Shown: positions 37,009 to 47,979 of the stretch, piece after piece | Numbering within the stretch: the first letter of the stretch is position 1 | Layout: each line of letters begins with the position of its first letter | Assembly: GCF_003818115.1 (NCBI RefSeq) | Contig: NZ_RPOI01000015.1 | Coordinates: 124,001-188,000 of the forward strand | Length of the DNA stretch: 64,000 nt | From: Citrobacter youngae | GTDB lineage: Bacteria > Pseudomonadota > Gammaproteobacteria > Enterobacterales > Enterobacteriaceae | Direction: 5' to 3' | Notes under the pieces: generated by a model | What the model was told of the DNA's origin: nothing | Databases searched by the model: none | Seen by the model: the letters and a program-made list of their open reading frames with translations, nothing else | Translations under genes and position numbers: made by a program

Positions 37009-37260
37009 ATGTCGACCGCTGTATTGAATGTCAAAATTGATGAGGCGCTAAAAGAAAAGCTGCGTCACTACGCTGAAGTGAATAATGAGAACCTAAGTAT
37101 CTCGACGGAAAAATTGCTACTTATCGCGTTTTCCGCCATTGAAGAGGCGGGAGTCTCCGCTGATGATATTGATAGCCAGCATACGGAAGAATCCGTGGTT
37201 GAAGCACTGACTCCTAAAGAAATCAAAGCATTGCGCAGATTACTGAAGAAGAAAAAATGA
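37009..37260 (+). CDS. Small ribbon-helix-helix-like protein of unknown function
   Basis: I do not recognise this gene by name. The 83-residue product starts MSTAVLNVKIDEALKEKLRH, a short strand followed by helices (LRHYAEVNNENLSISTEKLLLIAFSAIEEAG) in the order of a ribbon-helix-helix DNA-binding domain. An acidic middle and a Lys/Arg-rich end (LRRLLKKKK) follow. AAGGATTTTCTACG precedes the ATG. Its last four bases (ATGA) overlap the next gene's start, so they are translationally coupled. It could be an antitoxin-like repressor or a small nucleoid-type regulator; both are inference. Confidence 0.7.
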   Translation: MSTAVLNVKIDEALKEKLRHYAEVNNENLSISTEKLLLIAFSAIEEAGVSADDIDSQHTEESVVEALTPKEIKALRRLLKKKK

Positions 37261-37475
37261 AACAACAACCGCTCTCAACCGCCTGTAATTATGGCGAAGC
37301 CTGTGAATTGCTACGTTCCGGTTATGTGAAACATGTTCGTTTGAGCTGGAATGTCGGTAGCGATGAGTTTTTCCGTATTGCTTCTGACTGGTGCGATGCC
37401 GGGGCGAAAATTAAGAAAGACGGCGAGAATTTTGTGATTTCCCTGAAGGGGTTCCCGGTTCCTCCTCAGCGGTAA
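37257..37475 (+). CDS. Small protein of unknown function, partner of the upstream RHH-like gene
   Basis: The 72-residue product (MKQQPLSTACNYGEACELLR ... LKGFPVPPQR) is soluble and has no signal peptide. I do not recognise a family. It shows an N-terminal helix (YGEACELLRSGYVKHVRLSW), a Trp/Cys-containing second helix (DEFFRIASDWCDAGAKIKK) and a short strand (ENFVISLKG), a compact alpha-beta look. The start overlaps the upstream stop by 4 bp (ATGA), so expression is tied to the RHH-like gene. A toxin-antitoxin or regulator-cofactor pair is possible; no nuclease motif is visible. Confidence 0.65.
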   Translation: MKQQPLSTACNYGEACELLRSGYVKHVRLSWNVGSDEFFRIASDWCDAGAKIKKDGENFVISLKGFPVPPQR

Positions 37476-37490
37476 TAATGCCCAGACATC

Positions 37491-37531
37491 CTCGTCCATC
37501 ACGGTATCCAGGACGAGTCTTTTGACTCGTC
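37491..37531. terminator. Two overlapping hairpins after the small gene pair
   Basis: CTCGTCC (37491-37497) can pair with GGACGAG (37511-37517), or GACGAGTC (37512-37519) can pair with GACTCGTC (37524-37531) across a TTTT loop. The two share GACGAG and exclude each other. The stretch lies between convergent genes and is probably a transcript end, but its T run is short. Confidence 0.55.
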
Positions 37532-37533
37532 GC

Positions 37534-38961
37534 TTAGATTATTTTGCGCATTTTCCCGTGACTTGCCTGTAAACGCAGATTATCCCAAATGGGTTGCAAC
37601 GTCCGGAAAGCCGAGCGCATTGTGTCATCGGGCAGAGCAAAGGGCATACGCAAAAAACGATCGAATGCGCCATCCAGGCCGAAGCGCGTCCCGGTACCCA
37701 ACTGAATACCTGCACTTTCGGCACGGGTGGCAAAGAGTGTTGCCAGCGTATCGGGTAATTCAACCCAGAAAGAGAGTCCCCCCTGTGGTTGAGTAAACTG
37801 CCACTCCGGGAAATGTGTCTTCATCAGGTCATGGCACAGATCGCGCCGGGTGGTGAGCAATTGCCGTCTGTCGGGAAGAAAATCGGCCGCATTGTCCAGC
37901 AACCAACCCGTGGCAAGCTGTTCAAGCACTGGTGATCCTAAATCAAATGTGTCGCGAGTCTGTACCAGCGCGGCAATAGTACGTGACGAGGCCCGAATCC
38001 ATCCCAGACGCAGACCTCCCCAGAAGCTTTTCCCTGCCGATCCCAGCAGGATCACCGGCGCACCGCGATTGAATGCAGCAAGTGGAGGCGGAGGCGGGGC
38101 GTCATACCACAGGTTCACCATGGTCTCATCGACCACCAGCGTGGTGCAGGTTCTTTCCGCAATATCCGCCACAACCTGGCGAGTTTCGGCGTCCATACAG
38201 CGTCCGGTCGGGTTGTGAAAGTCCGGCATCAGATAGGCCATTCTCGGGGCTGTTTGCGCGAGGGTGGCAACCAGACCTGCTGTATCCCAACCGTGCTCAG
38301 GCAGCGAAACGCCGACGGGGCGACATGATGCCCCTTGTATTGCTGCAATCGCCAGCGGATACGTGGGGTGATCGACCACTACGCGATCGCCGGGACCGGT
38401 GAGTAAACGCAGGATCAACGCCAGGCCGCTGACCGCGCCGTTCACGACCATTATTTCATCCGACTGTGTGGGTAATCCACGTTCGCAATAATGCCGGGCG
38501 ATGGATTCACGCAAAACCGCCAGTCCCTGCGGCAGATACCCGGAGCTCAGCAAATGCTGCGGCATCGCAAATAACGCTTGTTGGTAAGCCTGATGAATTT
38601 CTGGCCCGGCGCTGAGGGCCGCTGTGGACAAATCCAACGCTGTGCCGGTACTGGTTCGCGTAGGCACATGACGAATGTGTTCCGGCAGGATCACCCGTGA
38701 GCCGCTCCCATGACGGCTTTCCAGATATCCCTCTTCACGCAGTTGCGCCATGGCGCTGGCGACGGTGGTTCGGCTCACTTCCAGAACGGCAGCGAGCTCG
38801 CGTTCGCCGGGCAAGCGACTATCCAGTGCCAGTCGACCATCCAGGATCAGCAGACGTAACGCTTCCGCCAGTTGTCGCCAGATAGGCGTTCGCGAGGGGC
38901 TTTCCTGCCAGTGCCCTAGCAGGCGCTGCAAAGATTGACTTCCGTAACGGCGAGATGACAT
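37534..38961 (-). CDS. yczR: YczR-type MocR regulator (GntR domain fused to aminotransferase fold)
   Basis: The 475-residue protein has an N-terminal GntR winged helix (about 20-90, LPGERELAAVLEVSRTTVAS) and a fold-type I aminotransferase-like domain. PLP residues are in place: N250 (HNPTGR), D278 (VVDETMVN) and K311 (GSAGKSFWGG). MocR proteins sense PLP or amino compounds and control an adjacent gene. The divergent yczE 86 bp away is the usual partner of the YczR subgroup. A 22-bp palindrome sits 4 bp before its ATG, so autoregulation is likely. No clear ribosome site precedes the ATG, so a slightly later start cannot be ruled out. Confidence 0.88.
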   Translation of the reverse strand: MSSRRYGSQSLQRLLGHWQESPSRTPIWRQLAEALRLLILDGRLALDSRLPGERELAAVLEVSRTTVASAMAQLREEGYLESRHGSGSRVILPEHIRHVPTRTSTGTALDLSTAALSAGPEIHQAYQQALFAMPQHLLSSGYLPQGLAVLRESIARHYCERGLPTQSDEIMVVNGAVSGLALILRLLTGPGDRVVVDHPTYPLAIAAIQGASCRPVGVSLPEHGWDTAGLVATLAQTAPRMAYLMPDFHNPTGRCMDAETRQVVADIAERTCTTLVVDETMVNLWYDAPPPPPLAAFNRGAPVILLGSAGKSFWGGLRLGWIRASSRTIAALVQTRDTFDLGSPVLEQLATGWLLDNAADFLPDRRQLLTTRRDLCHDLMKTHFPEWQFTQPQGGLSFWVELPDTLATLFATRAESAGIQLGTGTRFGLDGAFDRFLRMPFALPDDTMRSAFRTLQPIWDNLRLQASHGKMRKII

Positions 38962-38965
38962 AGCA

Positions 38966-38987
38966 GTCCACTTTTTGAAAACTGGAC
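38966..38987. promoter_or_regulatory. Candidate YczR operator
   Basis: A 22-bp palindrome with arms GTCCA and TGGAC around TTTT/AAAA blocks (GTCCAnTTTTnnAAAAnTGGAC). On the minus strand a promoter TTCATC-17 bp-TATGAT lies just beyond it, placing the palindrome over the yczR start point. The half-site GTCCA also resembles the GTCCAT motif reported for MocR regulators. Confidence 0.65.
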
Positions 38988-39047
38988 ATTAATCATAGTG
39001 CCAATTGCGGTGAAGATGAAAGCTATCTGAGAGGCGAGGAGAAAATT

Positions 39048-39659
39048 ATGCTGCGTCGTTTACTTCAGCTGTATGTTGGACTGGCGCTGTACGGCGTTTC
39101 GACGGCGATGTTTGTCCGTGCAGATTTAGGGGCTGATCCGTGGAACGTATTTCATCTGGGCGTGGCAAATCTATTATCGATGAATATCGGCCTGGTGATC
39201 ATCGCCGTGGGTGTACTGGTCCTGCTGGCATGGATACCACTGCGCCAGCGCCCCGGATTTGGCACTCTCAGCAATGTCATTATGATTGGTTTGGCGGCAG
39301 ATGCCGCGCTGGCGGTGATCCCAGGATTCGAATCGCTACTGACGCGCAGTGGACTGCTGGTTGCGGCGGTGATCCTGAACGCGTTAGCCACCAGTCTGTA
39401 CATTGGCGCCGGTTTTGGTGCGGGCCCACGTGACGGCTTGATGACCGGCATTCATGCGCGTACTGGTTGGTCTGTACGGACTATCCGGACCGCAATCGAG
39501 GTGTCGGTTTTGCTCAGCGGTTGGCTTCTTGGCGGAACCGTGGGTGTTGGAACGGTACTGTATGCGTTAGCTATTGGACCGTTAATTCAGATTTGCCTGC
39601 CGTGGTTTCGTCATCTGCCGCAGTCACGTATTTGTGTTCGGAATGAGCCTACGGCGTGA
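39048..39659 (+). CDS. yczE: YczE, DUF161-type polytopic membrane protein
   Basis: The 203-residue protein has five or six predicted membrane helices and the family signatures GVSTAMFVRADLGADPWNVF and YIGAGFGAGPRDGLMTGI. YczE/YitT/YyaS proteins are annotated as membrane proteins of unknown transport role. Divergent pairing with a MocR regulator of the YczR group is the known arrangement and implies that its substrate is linked to PLP or amino-acid status. GAGGCGAGGAGAAAATT precedes the ATG. Confidence 0.88.
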   Translation: MLRRLLQLYVGLALYGVSTAMFVRADLGADPWNVFHLGVANLLSMNIGLVIIAVGVLVLLAWIPLRQRPGFGTLSNVIMIGLAADAALAVIPGFESLLTRSGLLVAAVILNALATSLYIGAGFGAGPRDGLMTGIHARTGWSVRTIRTAIEVSVLLSGWLLGGTVGVGTVLYALAIGPLIQICLPWFRHLPQSRICVRNEPTA

Positions 39660-39741
39660 TTGCCTGCTGACGACTAAACTTAACCTCGACTGACGCGGCT
39701 GGAACCGGCTTGCCGCGCAGTACACTTCGGAGGTTTATCTG

Positions 39742-40095
39742 ATGAAGTATGTTGATGGTTTTGTTGTTGCCGTTCCTGCCGAAAACAAGGAGGCATATAT
39801 CGCGATGGCGGCAAAGGCTGCGCCGCTTTTCAAGGAATTCGGTGCACTGCGCGTTGTGGAGTGTTGGGCTGATGATGTTCCCGACGGTAAGTTGACCGAT
39901 TTTCGTATGGCGGTGAAAGCGCAGGATCATGAAGAAGTGGTATTCAGCTGGATTGAATACCCTTCCAAAGAAGTCCGCGATGCGGCGAACCAGAAGATGA
40001 TGTCCGATCCCCGTATGAAGGAGTTTGGTGAATCTATGCCATTTGATGGCAAGCGAATGATCTACGGTGGATTCTCGCCCATTATGGAAGAGTGA
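39742..40095 (+). CDS. ybaA: YbaA, DUF1428 family protein
   Basis: The 117-residue cytoplasmic protein (MKYVDGFVVAVPAENKEAYI ... YGGFSPIMEE) matches E. coli YbaA over its length. DUF1428 has the dimeric alpha-beta barrel (ferredoxin-like) fold seen in EthD- and antibiotic-monooxygenase-type proteins. Conserved residues lie in VECWADDVPDGKLTDFRMAV and MMSDPRMKEFGESMPFDGKR. No activity is established. CGGAGGTTTATCTG precedes the ATG. It is convergent with pdeB. Confidence 0.95.
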   Translation: MKYVDGFVVAVPAENKEAYIAMAAKAAPLFKEFGALRVVECWADDVPDGKLTDFRMAVKAQDHEEVVFSWIEYPSKEVRDAANQKMMSDPRMKEFGESMPFDGKRMIYGGFSPIMEE

Positions 40096-40149
40096 CATGA
40101 CTGGCTGTGCGGCGTGCCGCCAGCCATCTCAATACACGCCAGTGCCATG

Positions 40150-41703
40150 CTAAAGTCGTTTTTCCGCCCACAGAATAAATTCCGCCTTTGGCAGTGCTTT
40201 GCTGTACAACCAGCCCTGACCATACTGCACGCCATGTTGACGTAGCCAGCTTTCCTGGTTCTCAGTCTCGATGCCTTCTGCCACCATTTCCAGCTTCAGC
40301 GTTTTGGCTATCTCGATAATATGTGGCGTGACGTTATTGTATTCCAGCGCATCGACGAACGATTTGTCTATCTTCAGGATGTCTACATCCAGATCCTGCA
40401 AATAGCTCAGACTGGAATAACCGGTACCAAAGTCATCAATATAGATTGAGTGACCCGCCTGACGGTATTTAGCAATAAACGGCGCGCTGTTTTTCGGGTC
40501 GGCAAATTCGCGTTCAGTCAGTTCCAGGGCAATTTGTGCGGGTTTTAGTTGCCAGTGGTTAACCATGCGGCTTAGCAGCGCCGGAAGCGTTTCGGACTTC
40601 AAATCGGCCGACTCAAGGTTGAGTGATATATGCTGTTGAGGATGTTGATGCAGCCATTTACCTAGATCCTCGAAGACGTTTTCAATAATCAAACGTGTGA
40701 GTGGTTCTGTCAGGCCGGTTTCTTCGGCCAGCGGGATAAAAATATCGGGTGAGAGATAGCTACCGTCAGCTTGTCGCCAGCGGGCCAGTGCTTCCGCACC
40801 CACGACCTTTCCTGTTTTGAGCGAAATAATGGGCTGGTAATGGACCTTGATAGCCCGGTTCTGAATGGCATCTTGCAATTGGTGATGGGGGGACTGCAAG
40901 CGGCGCAAAATACGCAGGATAAAGAGGGCGGTGAGCAGGCCAATAATGAGCCCTGCCGGGAGCCAGATCAGCGCCTGTCGGTGCCAGGATTTTTGCAAAG
41001 GTAATGTCGACGCCCAGCTTACGATAGTGATGCCCAGTTCGGGGAAAGGGCGAGAATTATAAATACTGCCCTCTTTTTGAAAATGGCTGATAGAACGGTC
41101 TTTTTGCAGATGATGTAACACGTCTGAAGGGAGATCGGCACTACTGGCCACCACGACGTTGCTTACTGTACCCACAATGGCGACTTCGATAGGCCATGAA
41201 CCAAATGGAATGACATCAATGAACGATCCCGGATCGATCATCACGACATAATGTTCGCTGCCGAGCGCCGCCATAAAACGTTGTATTCCGAGGTCGTTTT
41301 GCGAAGTTAACCAGGCGCGATAGCCATCAGGTGTCATTTTCATTGGTGGCGGAAACGCAGCAGCCAGGCTCCTTTTCTCAAGGGAGGAACATTGTGGAAC
41401 ATTGCCTTTGAGGTACATCACTTCCTGAATATAACGGTAGCTGTATGACAACCGGCGCATTTCCAGCAAATGTTCCTCTGAGCAGGGCACACCCTGGAAG
41501 GCTTCTATTTTGCGTAGCGCTTTTTTGGCCTGCTCGCCGACGCGTTCTGTACGCAAAGCGACGCGGGTAGAAAATGAATCAAGTTCATCGATAAATTTCG
41601 TTTCGACCTGACGATGTGCCAGCCACAGGCTTAAACACACCGGTACGAGGATGGACAGAACCAGTATTCCCGTCACCAGGCCAATCAGATGTCGTGTTGT
41701 CAC
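40150..41703 (-). CDS. pdeB: PdeB (YlaB), membrane-bound cyclic di-GMP phosphodiesterase
   Basis: PdeB hydrolyses cyclic di-GMP at the inner membrane. The 517-residue protein has an N-terminal helix (about 8-28), a periplasmic CSS-motif domain with the redox cysteines in GVPCSEEHL and VPQCSSLEK, a second helix (about 240-262), and a cytoplasmic EAL domain. The EAL domain shows the signature GAEALARW, the metal-site ELTEREFAD and DDFGTGYSSL motifs, and MVAEGIET, so it appears catalytically intact. CSS domains regulate activity through disulfide formation and DsbA. The start codon is GTG at 41703 behind TAAGGATATCACC. Confidence 0.94.
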   Translation of the reverse strand: MTTRHLIGLVTGILVLSILVPVCLSLWLAHRQVETKFIDELDSFSTRVALRTERVGEQAKKALRKIEAFQGVPCSEEHLLEMRRLSYSYRYIQEVMYLKGNVPQCSSLEKRSLAAAFPPPMKMTPDGYRAWLTSQNDLGIQRFMAALGSEHYVVMIDPGSFIDVIPFGSWPIEVAIVGTVSNVVVASSADLPSDVLHHLQKDRSISHFQKEGSIYNSRPFPELGITIVSWASTLPLQKSWHRQALIWLPAGLIIGLLTALFILRILRRLQSPHHQLQDAIQNRAIKVHYQPIISLKTGKVVGAEALARWRQADGSYLSPDIFIPLAEETGLTEPLTRLIIENVFEDLGKWLHQHPQQHISLNLESADLKSETLPALLSRMVNHWQLKPAQIALELTEREFADPKNSAPFIAKYRQAGHSIYIDDFGTGYSSLSYLQDLDVDILKIDKSFVDALEYNNVTPHIIEIAKTLKLEMVAEGIETENQESWLRQHGVQYGQGWLYSKALPKAEFILWAEKRL

Positions 41704-41863
41704 GGTGATATCCTTATTTACACAGCATAGGGAAAGTATATCTGAAAGCCGAAAAAGCTATTCGATTGGCATCATATATTTACGGCCACTGATCATCCCG
41801 TTTAGTAACCCACAACGTAAATCGGGTTGTGATTCGTACAAGAGTGGTGTATTTTGTTGAGTA

Positions 41864-41878
41864 TGTTATAACGTAACA
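41864..41878. promoter_or_regulatory. Zur-type operator of rpmE2-rpmJ2
   Basis: TGTTATAACGTAACA is a near-palindrome resembling the Zur box TGTTATAnTATAACA. It ends 13 bp before the rpmE2 ATG, so bound Zur would block initiation or the ribosome site. Zinc-free paralogues of L31 and L36 are Zur-repressed in enterobacteria. Confidence 0.75.
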
Positions 41879-41891
41879 AATTGAGGTTGCC

Positions 41892-42152
41892 ATGAAACCG
41901 GATATCCACCCTTTTTATCGCCCAGTGGTGTTTCACGATACCAGTGCCAATGAATACTTTAAGGTCGGTTCGACGATTAAAACCGAACGAGAGATTGAGT
42001 TCGAGGGCCAAATGTACCCGTACGTAACGCTTGATATCTCGTCTAAGTCACATCCGTACTATACCGGTAAACAGAAAACCTTCGATAATGAAGGCAGCGC
42101 GGCTCGTTTCCAGAAACGTTTCGGCCACTTCATTGGCGCTAAGCGAGGTTAA
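41892..42152 (+). CDS. rpmE2: Zinc-independent 50S ribosomal protein L31 type B
   Basis: The 86-residue protein ([20 protein letters not shown] ... GHFIGAKRG) is the C-minus form of L31. It lacks the CxxC zinc ligands of RpmE and replaces it when zinc is short, freeing stored zinc. E. coli keeps the gene (ykgM) elsewhere, while Salmonella has it in this position. TTGAGGTTGCC precedes the ATG, and a Zur-type site lies immediately upstream. rpmJ2 starts one base after its stop. Confidence 0.96.
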   Translation: MKPDIHPFYRPVVFHDTSANEYFKVGSTIKTEREIEFEGQMYPYVTLDISSKSHPYYTGKQKTFDNEGSAARFQKRFGHFIGAKRG

Positions 42153-42153
42153 G

Positions 42154-42294
42154 ATGCAGGTACTCAATTCACTTCGCAGCGCAAAGCAGCGGCACCCTGA
42201 CTGCCAGATAGTCAAACGCAAAGGGCGTTTGTACGTCATCTGCAAAACGAATCCGCGGTTTAAAGCGGTACAGGGCCGTAAAAAAAGACGTTAG
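42154..42294 (+). CDS. rpmJ2: Zinc-independent 50S ribosomal protein L36 type B
   Basis: The 46-residue protein ([20 protein letters not shown] ... QGRKKRR) is the paralogue of L36 without the full zinc motif (E. coli YkgO). It replaces RpmJ under zinc starvation. The start at 42154 lies one base after the rpmE2 stop (TAAGATG), so the pair is coupled. The rpmE2 end provides the ribosome site GCGAGG. A strong terminator follows. Confidence 0.95.
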   Translation: MQVLNSLRSAKQRHPDCQIVKRKGRLYVICKTNPRFKAVQGRKKRR

Positions 42295-42320
42295 TCACTT
42301 CGCCAGCATTACAGGGACTG

Positions 42321-42355
42321 AAGTGCGTTCCCCTCGTGGGACGCACTTTTTTTGT
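42321..42355 (+). terminator. rpmE2-rpmJ2 terminator
   Basis: AAGTGCGTTCCC, loop CTCGT, GGGACGCACTT with one bulge, then a seven-T run. Confidence 0.92.
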
Positions 42356-42371
42356 TTGTGACAGGGCGTGA

Positions 42372-42842
42372 TTACTGACTGGCCTGCGCGCGGGTTAGTG
42401 TGAAGACATCATAAAATGACAGTTCGCCTTTCCGCGTTATCATTTTTTGCAGTTGGGCCTTATGCTCACTGTCGACTTGGGGAGAGTGCAGAATAGTGTC
42501 GATCAGCGAGGGTGGCACAAAGCGTGTGTTGTACCATTCACCGTTATAGCAGACTCTGAAATCCAGTACGTCAATGTCTTCAAAGCGGTAACGTGGCGCA
42601 ACGTCAAAAAAGAAAAAGGCGTTGAGTAAGGCGAACAGTACAACCAACAGCCATACCGAATCGACCAGCGTTTCTGATTGCAGCATAACCGCCAGTGTGG
42701 CAAAAAATGCAACATACATGCCGATAAATAGCCCTGGATGTTTACGAATAAAGCTGATGCTAAAGCGCGGTTTGTTGTCGCGCTTTTCGCGAATATTTAA
42801 GTCATCGATGGTTTCGGTAAGCAGGCGTTGTATTTCTGTCAT
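42372..42842 (-). CDS. ylaC: YlaC, inner-membrane protein of unknown function
   Basis: The 156-residue protein has two adjacent membrane helices (about 34-54 and 58-80, [20 protein letters not shown] and [18 protein letters not shown]) between cytoplasmic N- and C-terminal parts, and matches E. coli YlaC. The C-terminal part is well conserved ([20 protein letters not shown] ... LSFYDVFTL). The function is not known. The start at 42842 gives [13 protein letters not shown]; a longer in-frame start eight codons upstream is not supported by the family. It is convergent with rpmJ2. Confidence 0.93.
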   Translation of the reverse strand: MTEIQRLLTETIDDLNIREKRDNKPRFSISFIRKHPGLFIGMYVAFFATLAVMLQSETLVDSVWLLVVLFALLNAFFFFDVAPRYRFEDIDVLDFRVCYNGEWYNTRFVPPSLIDTILHSPQVDSEHKAQLQKMITRKGELSFYDVFTLTRAQASQ

Positions 42843-42958
42843 CTCTTGCCTTCGTGAAGTCTGCAATAGTCAGGAGGGATCAGCCCATTTTAAAAGGGGA
42901 TACTGTCTGAGAAAAGTAACAGATTAACCACAATTTAGCATAACAGTTACATATCAGA

Positions 42959-43510
42959 TCACAGTGTTTTGATGATCCGTGCCGGATTGCCTCCGACGAC
43001 GGTGTTTGCCGGAACGCTTTTCGTCACCACTGCGCCTGACGCCACAACCACATTGTCGCCCAGTGTTACCCCCGGATTTATGACTGCGCGACCACCGATC
43101 CAGACATTATTCCCGATGGTTACAGGTTTCCCTAGTTCAACCCCGCTATTGCGTTCGTTAGCGTCCAGTGGATGAGTTGCCGTATAGATATGGACTCCCG
43201 GTGCCAACATACAGTTATCACCGATGTGGATTGGGCAGACATCAAGCATGACGCAGTCGAAGTTGGCGTAAAACGCGTTGCCGAGATAAATGTTATACCC
43301 GTAGTCGCAACGAAAAGAGGGCTCAATGTAAGCGCCTTCGCTTTGCCCCAACAGATCGCGCAGGATAGCCTGACGTTCACTCTGCGCATCGGGTGCGGTG
43401 GCATTGTATCGGTGGATGAGTAGGCGTGCGCGGAGACGGTCGTTGCGCAACGTTTCATCTGCCGGGCGATACAATTCGCCGGCGATCATTTTTTTCTTAT
43501 CTTCACTCAT
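42959..43510 (-). CDS. maa: Maltose O-acetyltransferase
   Basis: Maa acetylates maltose and other sugars with acetyl-CoA, probably for detoxification. The 183-residue trimeric enzyme has a maltose-acetyltransferase N-terminal motif ([20 protein letters not shown]) and a left-handed beta-helix of hexapeptide repeats. The catalytic His lies in [19 protein letters not shown]. It ends [10 protein letters not shown]. The start at 43510 matches E. coli Maa. A CRP-like site and a 12-bp palindrome sit about 60-100 bp upstream, suggesting sugar control. Confidence 0.95.
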   Translation of the reverse strand: MSEDKKKMIAGELYRPADETLRNDRLRARLLIHRYNATAPDAQSERQAILRDLLGQSEGAYIEPSFRCDYGYNIYLGNAFYANFDCVMLDVCPIHIGDNCMLAPGVHIYTATHPLDANERNSGVELGKPVTIGNNVWIGGRAVINPGVTLGDNVVVASGAVVTKSVPANTVVGGNPARIIKTL

Positions 43511-43592
43511 TACGAACTTTCCCGTTTGCTGATAGGCAGTCACAGTACAGTAAAACGCAATGCAGGGAAGGGGAACGTTCCCGTTTTCTCAC

Positions 43593-43608
43593 TGTGATCG
43601 CAATCACG
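43593..43608. promoter_or_regulatory. CRP-like site upstream of maa
   Basis: TGTGATCGCAATCACG fits the CRP consensus TGTGA-N6-TCACA with one mismatch. A perfect palindrome GGGAACGTTCCC (43571-43582) lies between it and the maa start. Confidence 0.55.
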
Positions 43609-43698
43609 TGATTTGAATTAAATAATGATAGTTGGTGCGGGAAATGGTCAGCCAGACAAACAAATGTTTCGCGATACCTGACTTAACCTCATGAGCAA

Positions 43699-43917
43699 TT
43701 AACGAATAAATTTCCAAACAGATGTTGGGATCTTGTCGTAGAGCTTATTCATTGTCAATTCAGCAAGACGATGATCGGCGGCTGAGTAAAATACAGCCAG
43801 TTCATTGTCAGACAATTCATATTTATTTTTCTCAATAACACGTTCAAGCGTGTCAATTGTTTGACAGCGTCGCAGGCGCATCAAATAATCTGTTTTAGTT
43901 AATGGTTTATCGGACAT
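43699..43917 (-). CDS. hha: Hha, nucleoid-associated modulator that partners H-NS
   Basis: Hha binds H-NS and helps silence virulence and horizontally acquired genes; with TomB it forms an oxygen-dependent toxin-antitoxin pair in E. coli. The 72-residue protein ([20 protein letters not shown] ... [12 protein letters not shown]) is nearly identical to E. coli Hha. Cys18 (RRCQT), noted in the TomB interaction, is present. It follows tomB by 27 bp on the same strand. Confidence 0.97.
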   Translation of the reverse strand: MSDKPLTKTDYLMRLRRCQTIDTLERVIEKNKYELSDNELAVFYSAADHRLAELTMNKLYDKIPTSVWKFIR

Positions 43918-43944
43918 AACTCTTACCTATGATTGTAATAATTT

Positions 43945-44319
43945 TTAACAAGACAAACTGACAGGATTAGCCCTGGTGGCATTGACAAAACAGCGAAACA
44001 GTCGATTACCTGACTTCCGCCATTTCTGTAGATCCTGCGTATTAATACCATAACTACTGAACAACATAAAAGTGTCATCCAGGTATTCATCAATCTGCGC
44101 GATCAGCTTATTGTCCTCATTGTACTTAATTTTATAATTAAGTGCGAAGGTTGCAATATGCTCTATCAGTTCATTGAGCTGCAAGCTGGTTGCAGAGGTA
44201 GGGTCATTTACCCAACCATGATTGCTTTGTTCAAGGTTTGCAAGACAGTCATGATACAGGGTTTCGCAGAGAAATTTAAGCTGCGCGATATCATGTCTTT
44301 TCGGTGAGTATTCATCCAT
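43945..44319 (-). CDS. tomB: TomB, Hha partner and antitoxin
   Basis: TomB (YbaJ) counters Hha toxicity, and in E. coli it does so by oxidising Hha Cys18 in the presence of oxygen. The 124-residue all-helical protein (MDEYSPKRHDIAQLKFLCET ... NATRANPVSLSC) matches E. coli in length. It retains several cysteines (LCETLYHDC, RCFVN, LSC terminus). The start at 44319 follows an AAGGGGATGCGTT site. It is the first gene of the tomB-hha unit. Confidence 0.96.
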   Translation of the reverse strand: MDEYSPKRHDIAQLKFLCETLYHDCLANLEQSNHGWVNDPTSATSLQLNELIEHIATFALNYKIKYNEDNKLIAQIDEYLDDTFMLFSSYGINTQDLQKWRKSGNRLFRCFVNATRANPVSLSC

Positions 44320-44772
44320 AACGCATCCCCTTCTTAGTGGTTTAGACTAACCGAACACCTTTCGGGATGGATACAACAAACGACCTGGAACTTGCCCGTG
44401 ACTCCTGATGATTTAACTATAATCTACTCTAAAAAAGATTTCATCGTCATATCACGAAAAATTACAATTATGCAAAATTATGACGCAGTCCCATTTTTAC
44501 ATTTTAACAGATAAATGCCGGTATTCGAAATGGAACAACTTCTTTATTCTCGGCCAATCATCACGTTATCTTGTTTAGGTTTAGCAACGAAAGGCGACAA
44601 CCGACTCTGTGAACGAAAACTAGGAATAGTCTTAATATTTATTTAAGTAAATAAGGGTTCATGACGCTTTTTAAGAATAGCCTTTAGACTCACAAGGATT
44701 ATATCGCTTATTTAAACAAGAGAAAATAAACGAAATCGCAATAAGCGCTTTTTATGATTTTTTTCCAGAAAA
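44320..44772. other. Gene-free AT-rich control region between acrB and tomB
   Basis: About 450 bp with no credible gene on either strand. It must hold the tomB-hha promoters; high A+T (for example around 44401-44540 and 44640-44770) fits H-NS binding. A -10-like TATAGT on the minus strand (44416-44421) is the only candidate I could pick. There is no visible small RNA. Confidence 0.5.
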
Positions 44773-44792
44773 AAGGCCGCTTGCGCGGCCTT
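44773..44792 (-). terminator. acrAB terminator
   Basis: On the minus strand AAGGCCGC, loop GCAA, GCGGCCTT, followed by TTTTCTGG. It lies 15 bp past the acrB stop. Confidence 0.9.
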
Positions 44793-44807
44793 ATCTTTAG
44801 GAGTGTA

Positions 44808-47960
<3,153 letters not shown>

Positions 47961-47979
47961 TTAACGGCTCCTGTTTAAG

